Shown in pieces: positions 59,579-64,000 of a stretch of 64,000 bases of DNA (positions within the stretch are counted from its first letter, which is position 1; each line of letters opens with the position of its first letter). The notes below the pieces were generated by a model. That model was not told the origin of the DNA, ran no database searches, and saw nothing but the letters and a program-made list of their open reading frames with translations. A program made the position numbers and the translations under genes. Source of the DNA: Streptomyces katrae (GTDB lineage: Bacteria; Actinomycetota; Actinomycetes; Streptomycetales; Streptomycetaceae); NCBI RefSeq assembly GCF_000717655.1, contig NZ_JNZY01000017.1, positions 62,001-126,000 on the forward strand. The letters are read 5' to 3'.

Positions 59579-60706
59579 ATGGGAACGAACAGCGACGACG
59601 ACAGGCCGGCGGTCTCCGACGAGGAGTGGGCCCGGTTCATGGAGGAGGCCCGGGCGGGCACGGGCCAGGCCCCCCGGGAACCGTCCGCCCGGGCGCGCAT
59701 GGTCACCGCGCGGCTGCGGGACCAGCCCGCCGAGCCGCCCGGCTGGCGCACGGGTCCGGCCTGGCAGGAGATGCAGGGCCGGGGGAGGGGCAAGCGGCGG
59801 CTGAAGGCCGCGGGGGCGATCGTCTTCATCGCCGCCCTCGCGCTGATCGCCGTCCGCCCGGAGCTGGTCATCGACCGCGTCACCGGCAAGGCCGCCCAGA
59901 ACGACGAGGCGCGCGAGCCGCTGCCCGCCGAGACCGCCCGGCCCAGCGCCCCGCCCTCCGCCCTCCACCCGGACCGGCCGACCGTCAAGGAGCCCTTCAA
60001 GGGGTCCCCGGCCCTGCAGTGGGCCGACGGGGCGGCCGGGATCGAGGTCCCGGTGGCCGAGGCCGCCGGCGGGATGAGCAAGGACCAGGTCGCAGACGCG
60101 CTGGAGAAGGCCAAGCAGTTCCTGGTCGCGGCCAACCTGGATCCGGCGACCCTGCGCGGGGAGCGGCCCGCGGCGGCGCTGGCGCTGCTCGACCCGAAGC
60201 TGAAGGAGGAGCTGGACCGCGTCGACGACTCGCTGACGGCTCCGACGAAGGAGAACGACCCGCTGCACCTGTTCAGCCGGGTCAAGGCGGCCGAGCTGAA
60301 GCCCGCGGGCGACGTGGTCAAGGTCCGCGGCCGGATGTGGGTGGAGCCCGGCAAGGAAGCCGGCCAGGCCCAGGTGCTGGCCGACTACACCTTCGTCTAT
60401 CCGTTCGTGAAGGCGAAGCCGGGGGCCGAGCAGGTGGAGCGCACCATCGTGCGGCGCGAGATCACCTTCTCCGTCGCCGACCCGCGCAAGTGGCAGGCCA
60501 CCGCCGGCAAGCTCTGGCTGGACAAGTTCGACGTCGACCTCGCCAACAGCGCCTGCGGCGTGTACGACGGATTCCTGCACCCCGTCTTCGACGAGGACAC
60601 GCCGACCGGGCCCACGCCCTCCGGGACCCCCGTGGACCCGTACGACCGCAGCAAGAGCCTGGAGGCCGCCGGGCCGGAGGGCTGCGGCACGCTCTCGCGG
60701 TCCTGA
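59579..60706 (+). CDS. Membrane-anchored protein of unknown function
   Basis: A 375-residue product with an acidic N-terminus ([27 protein letters not shown]), a basic stretch, one membrane helix ([21 protein letters not shown], residues ~77-97), a Pro/Ala linker, and an extracytoplasmic domain of ~230 residues that includes [26 protein letters not shown] do not recognise the family. ATG 59579 follows AGGGGCGGGG. The reading frame of the broken amidase gene runs into it in frame, which could mislead gene callers into one long fusion. Confidence 0.8.
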   Translation: MGTNSDDDRPAVSDEEWARFMEEARAGTGQAPREPSARARMVTARLRDQPAEPPGWRTGPAWQEMQGRGRGKRRLKAAGAIVFIAALALIAVRPELVIDRVTGKAAQNDEAREPLPAETARPSAPPSALHPDRPTVKEPFKGSPALQWADGAAGIEVPVAEAAGGMSKDQVADALEKAKQFLVAANLDPATLRGERPAAALALLDPKLKEELDRVDDSLTAPTKENDPLHLFSRVKAAELKPAGDVVKVRGRMWVEPGKEAGQAQVLADYTFVYPFVKAKPGAEQVERTIVRREITFSVADPRKWQATAGKLWLDKFDVDLANSACGVYDGFLHPVFDEDTPTGPTPSGTPVDPYDRSKSLEAAGPEGCGTLSRS

Positions 60707-60816
60707 AGCGAGCTGCGACCGGTCGTGGCAAGGGCCTCGGAAAGGTTTCCGAGGCGTGTGGGGTTGCCGGGGCGGACCCCAAGGGGCGCCCGGGCAATCC
60801 CACCGCGGGGCGCGGT

Positions 60817-60844
60817 TTGACCGATCACCGTGGAGGGGTATTCT
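60817..60844 (+). promoter_or_regulatory. Candidate upstream promoter of the S10 operon
   Basis: TTGACC (60817-60822), 16-base spacer and TATTCT (60839-60844). A second weak candidate, TTGGAC with GAATTT, is at 61095-61124. The 533-base gap 60707-61239 holds no gene. It contains small hairpins (such as CGGTCC/GGACCG at 61076-61085) and the motif at 61140-61165. Confidence 0.5.
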
Positions 60845-61139
60845 CTTCGGCCCGATTGGCGCAGTACGTGTCTTGTATGGCAGACTACTCAAGTTGCTCG
60901 GCTGAGTGCCGATGCTGCGCGCCTCCCGCCGGGAGGACCGGAAGCGAGTCCCACAGTACTCGTCGCCTTTATCTGCCTTTCGGGGCAGCAATGGGGCGGA
61001 CGTACGGGAATCTTCTGGGAAGCGTCAGCACGGTGCCTGCCAGGCGCTCGGTGGGTGTTTCTCCCCCGAACCGCGGTCCTGGGACCGCACCCCCTTGGAC
61101 GAGGGAATTTCCGTATGGGAATTTTCTGTGGAGGGAGTG

Positions 61140-61165
61140 CGACACGCCCGACCGCGTGGGTCGGC
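61140..61165 (+). promoter_or_regulatory. Leader motif shared with rpsL, copy 2 (rpsJ)
   Basis: CGACACgCCCGACCGCGTGG + GTCGGC, 25 of 26 identical to the rpsL copy (43910-43935), with the same hairpin. It lies 74 bases before the rpsJ ATG. Confidence 0.75.
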
Positions 61166-61239
61166 GAGAAGCGGTGGAGAGATCCACAGCCGACCGAGAG
61201 CCAGAGCGTTTCCACAACAGACAGGACTACGGAGTAGCC

Positions 61240-61548
61240 ATGGCGGGACAGAAGATCCGCATCCGGCTCAAGGCCTACGACCACGAGGTCATCGACTCCT
61301 CGGCGAAGAAGATCGTCGAGACGGTGACCCGCACTGGTGCGTCGGTCGCAGGCCCGGTGCCGCTGCCCACTGAGAAGAACGTGTACTGCGTCATCAAGTC
61401 GCCGCACAAGTACAAGGACTCGCGCGAGCACTTCGAGATGCGCACGCACAAGCGCCTGATCGACATCCTCGACCCGACGCCCAAGACCGTTGACTCGCTG
61501 ATGCGCCTGGACCTTCCGGCCGGCGTTGACATCGAGATCAAGCTCTGA
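61240..61548 (+). CDS. rpsJ: 30S ribosomal protein S10 (RpsJ)
   Basis: S10 is a 30S head protein and first gene of the S10 operon. The 102-residue product has [30 protein letters not shown] and the signature loop region [26 protein letters not shown] 61240 follows ACGGAG. The long leader upstream, with the rpsL-like motif, suggests RNA-level control. Confidence 0.98.
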   Translation: MAGQKIRIRLKAYDHEVIDSSAKKIVETVTRTGASVAGPVPLPTEKNVYCVIKSPHKYKDSREHFEMRTHKRLIDILDPTPKTVDSLMRLDLPAGVDIEIKL

Positions 61549-61562
61549 GAGGCGTCGAGAAG

Positions 61563-62207
61563 ATGGCAAAGCAGATCAAGGGCGTCCTGGGCGAGAAGCT
61601 CGGCATGACCCAGGTCTGGGACGAGAACAACCGTGTCGTCCCGGTGACCGTCGTCAAGGCCGGGCCCTGCGTCGTTACCCAGGTCCGTACGAACGACATC
61701 GACGGCTACGAGTCGGTCCAGATCGCCTTCGGCGAGATCGACCCGCGCAAGGTGAACAAGCCCCTCAAGGGCCACTTCGCCAAGGCCGACGTGACCCCGC
61801 GCCGCCACCTGGTGGAGCTCCGCACCTCCGACGCCAGCGAGTACACGCTCGGCCAGGAGATCACCGCCCAGGTGTTCGAGTCCGGCGTCAAGGTTGACGT
61901 CACGGGCAACAGCAAGGGCAAGGGCTTCGCCGGTGTCATGAAGCGGCACAACTTCCGGGGCCTCGGCGCCGGTCACGGTGTGCAGCGCAAGCACCGCTCC
62001 CCCGGTTCGATCGGTGGCTGTGCCACCCCTGGGCGTGTCTTCAAGGGCATGCGCATGGCTGGTCGTATGGGCAACGAGCGCGTCACCACCCAGAACCTGA
62101 CCATCCACGCGGTAGACGCGGAGAAGGGTCTGCTCCTCATCAAGGGCGCAGTCCCCGGTCCGAACGGCGGCCTCGTCCTGGTCCGTACCGCGGCCAAGGG
62201 GGCTTGA
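61563..62207 (+). CDS. rplC: 50S ribosomal protein L3 (RplC)
   Basis: L3 is a core 50S assembly protein whose long loop reaches the peptidyl transferase centre. The 214-residue product has [25 protein letters not shown] and [49 protein letters not shown]. It lies 14 bases after rpsJ. Confidence 0.98.
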   Translation: MAKQIKGVLGEKLGMTQVWDENNRVVPVTVVKAGPCVVTQVRTNDIDGYESVQIAFGEIDPRKVNKPLKGHFAKADVTPRRHLVELRTSDASEYTLGQEITAQVFESGVKVDVTGNSKGKGFAGVMKRHNFRGLGAGHGVQRKHRSPGSIGGCATPGRVFKGMRMAGRMGNERVTTQNLTIHAVDAEKGLLLIKGAVPGPNGGLVLVRTAAKGA

Positions 62208-62212
62208 GGTTA

Positions 62213-62863
62213 ATGAGCACCATTGACATCCTTTCGCCGGCAGGCGACAAGGCCGGTACCGTCGAGCTCCCCGCGGAGATCTTCGACGCGAAGACCAGCG
62301 TTCCGCTGATCCACCAGGTCGTCGTCGCACAGCTGGCTGCTGCCCGTCAGGGCACGCACAAGACGAAGACCCGTGGCGAAGTCCGTGGTGGTGGCCGCAA
62401 GCCGTACCGCCAGAAGGGCACCGGCCGCGCCCGTCAGGGTTCGACCCGCGCTCCGCAGTTCGCCGGCGGTGGCGTCGTCCACGGCCCGCAGCCGCGTGAC
62501 TACTCGCAGCGGACCCCCAAGAAGATGAAGGTCGCCGCCCTCCGCGGTGCCCTCTCGGACCGTGCGCGTCACTCCCGCATCCACGTCGTCACCGGCGTGG
62601 TCGAGGGTGCCGTCTCCACGAAGGCCGCCAAGACGCTGTTCGGCAAGATCTCGGAGCGCAAGAACCTGCTCCTGGTCGTCGAGCGTGCCGACGAGGCCGC
62701 GTGGCTGTCCGCCCGCAACCTGCCCCAGGTTCACATCCTGGAGCCGGGCCAGCTGAACACGTACGACGTGATCGTCTCTGACGACGTGGTCTTCACCCAG
62801 GCCGCGCTCGAGTCCTTCGTGTCTGGCCCCAAGGCCGATGAGACCGAAGGGAGCGACGCCTGA
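62213..62863 (+). CDS. rplD: 50S ribosomal protein L4 (RplD)
   Basis: L4 binds 23S rRNA and lines the exit tunnel. The 216-residue product has the loop region [41 protein letters not shown], where macrolide-resistance changes occur in other bacteria; it looks wild-type. In E. coli L4 controls the S10 operon leader. ATG 62213 is preferred to TTG 62204. It overlaps rplW (TGATG). Confidence 0.97.
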   Translation: MSTIDILSPAGDKAGTVELPAEIFDAKTSVPLIHQVVVAQLAAARQGTHKTKTRGEVRGGGRKPYRQKGTGRARQGSTRAPQFAGGGVVHGPQPRDYSQRTPKKMKVAALRGALSDRARHSRIHVVTGVVEGAVSTKAAKTLFGKISERKNLLLVVERADEAAWLSARNLPQVHILEPGQLNTYDVIVSDDVVFTQAALESFVSGPKADETEGSDA

Positions 62864-63186
62864 TGTCTGAGGCGACCGTTACCAGCAAGACCTTCACTGA
62901 CCCGCGCGACCTGCTGATCAAGCCGGTTGTCTCGGAGAAGAGCTACGCGCTGCTGGACGAGAACAAGTACACGTTCATCGTCGCGCCCGGCGCCAACAAG
63001 ACCCAGATCAAGCAGGCCGTCGAGGCGGTCTTCTCGGTCAAGGTCACCGGGGTCAACACGATCAACCGTCAGGGTAAGCGCAAGCGCACCAAGACCGGTT
63101 TCGGCAAGCGCGCTGACACCAAGCGCGCCATCGTGACCCTCGCTGAGGGCGACCGTATCGACATCTTCGGCGGCCAGGCCTCCTAA
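62863..63186 (+). CDS. rplW: 50S ribosomal protein L23 (RplW)
   Basis: L23 sits at the tunnel exit and docks trigger factor and SRP. The 107-residue product has [57 protein letters not shown] and a short acidic N-terminus. The start shares a base with the rplD stop. Confidence 0.97.
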   Translation: MSEATVTSKTFTDPRDLLIKPVVSEKSYALLDENKYTFIVAPGANKTQIKQAVEAVFSVKVTGVNTINRQGKRKRTKTGFGKRADTKRAIVTLAEGDRIDIFGGQAS

Positions 63187-63225
63187 CGGAGGTCTAGTCG
63201 TCCGGAATCGGACGAGGACTGAGAA

Positions 63226-64000
63226 ATGGGTATCCGCAAGTACAAGCCGACGACCCCGGGCCGTCGTGGCTCCAGCGTCGCCGACTTTGTCGAGATCACG
63301 CGGTCCACGCCGGAGAAGTCGCTGGTTCGCCCGCTGCACAGCAAGGGCGGCCGTAACAACACCGGTCGGATCACCGTTCGCCACCAGGGTGGTGGACACA
63401 AGCGCGCCTACCGCGTGATCGACTTCCGTCGTCACGACAAGGACGGCGTGCCGGCCAAGGTCGCGCACATCGAGTACGACCCCAACCGCACTGCGCGCAT
63501 CGCGCTCCTGCACTACGCGGACGGCGAGAAGCGCTACATCATCGCTCCTCGCGGTCTGAGCCAGGGCGACCGGATTGAGAACGGCCCCACGGCCGACATC
63601 AAGCCGGGCAACAACCTGGCCCTCCGCAACATCCCGGTCGGTACCACGATCCACGCGATCGAGCTCCGTCCCGGTGGTGGCGCCAAGTTCGCCCGTTCCG
63701 CGGGTGCCTCCGTGCAGCTGCTGGCGAAGGAGGGCACGATGGCCCACCTTCGTATGCCGTCCGGTGAGATCCGCCTGGTCGACGCGCGCTGCCGCGCGAC
63801 GGTCGGCGAGGTCGGCAACGCCGAGCAGTCGAACATCAACTGGGGCAAGGCCGGCCGCATGCGCTGGAAGGGCGTTCGCCCGTCCGTCCGCGGTGTCGCG
63901 ATGAACCCGGTTGACCACCCGCACGGTGGTGGTGAGGGCAAGACCAGTGGTGGTCGCCACCCGGTCTCCCCGTGGGGTCAGAAGGAGGGTCGTACTCGCT
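63226..64000 (+). CDS. rplB: 50S ribosomal protein L2, N-terminal part (RplB)
   Basis: L2 is needed for subunit joining and peptidyl transfer. The visible 258 residues begin [25 protein letters not shown] and contain [40 protein letters not shown] and the conserved C-terminal [28 protein letters not shown], which includes the His of the peptidyl transferase region. The gene runs off the window, about 20 residues short of the usual ~278. Confidence 0.97.
   Translation, partial: MGIRKYKPTTPGRRGSSVADFVEITRSTPEKSLVRPLHSKGGRNNTGRITVRHQGGGHKRAYRVIDFRRHDKDGVPAKVAHIEYDPNRTARIALLHYADGEKRYIIAPRGLSQGDRIENGPTADIKPGNNLALRNIPVGTTIHAIELRPGGGAKFARSAGASVQLLAKEGTMAHLRMPSGEIRLVDARCRATVGEVGNAEQSNINWGKAGRMRWKGVRPSVRGVAMNPVDHPHGGGEGKTSGGRHPVSPWGQKEGRTR

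Noticed and set aside
57461..60706. A single open frame of 1081 codons covering the amidase and the next protein
   Set aside because: The frame is only open because the second repeat is shifted; a terminator (59528-59558) and a new start with a ribosome site (59579) lie inside it. Two genes are the better reading.

Overview
The window is a high-GC chromosomal segment of a Streptomyces (or very close Streptomycetaceae) species. The signs are strong G/C preference at third codon positions, frequent GTG and TTG starts, many 4-bp ATGA/GTGA overlaps, and actinobacterial gene orders: rpmG-hadA-hadB, then tRNA-Trp-secE-nusG-rplKA-rplJL-rpoBC, then rpsL-rpsG-fusA-tuf, then the S10 operon. It is core chromosome; I saw no transposase, integrase, prophage or CRISPR array.

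Layout. 1-9833: the end of a second, reduced complex I operon (nuoA, B, C, H, I, J, K, L, M, N, without D, E, F, G in their usual place), with an unusually long NuoC. 10103-18460: mixed genes (HtpX protease, YccF, a polyprenyl-phosphate glycosyltransferase, a SMI1/KNR4 protein, an APC permease, a SulP transporter, YajQ, tRNA-Tyr, a maleylpyruvate isomerase-like protein, a DUF3574 protein, an NAD(P)-binding protein). 18528-19838: an amidohydrolase-like protein lacking several catalytic residues. 20213-21677: tRNA-Thr, tRNA-Met, rpmG and two hotdog dehydratase subunits. 21779-28437: a TetR/MFS pair sharing an operator, a small barrel protein, murB, a small unknown, an adenosine deaminase-like protein and an aspartate aminotransferase. 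28630-40976: tRNA-Trp, secE, nusG, rplK, rplA, rplJ, rplL, rpoB and rpoC, with hairpins or terminators at most gene boundaries. 41077-43542: a convergent YfhO-type membrane protein. 43985-48346: the str operon. 48534-57370: a dTDP-rhamnose and cell-surface glycan cluster with rfbC-rfbA divergent from rfbB-rfbD-flippase-GT2-DUF2304-GT2-GT-C. 57503-60706: a peptidoglycan amidase whose C-terminal repeats are broken, and a membrane-anchored protein. 61240-64000: rpsJ, rplC, rplD, rplW and the start of rplB.

How it works together. Most of the window makes the translation and transcription machinery. Cell-envelope genes (murB, YfhO, the rhamnose cluster, the amidase) lie between the ribosomal blocks. 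The clearest regulatory signals are a TetR palindrome present at two promoters, palindromes before murB, an L10-type leader before rplJ, and a 26-nt hairpin motif shared by the rpsL and rpsJ leaders. The points most worth following up are that shared motif, a natural Asn at the RpoB rifampicin-pocket position where Ser is usual, the collapsed repeats in the amidase gene, the nuo operon without nuoDEFG, and the glycan cluster. No wholly new system is evident; the region is largely conserved core genome.
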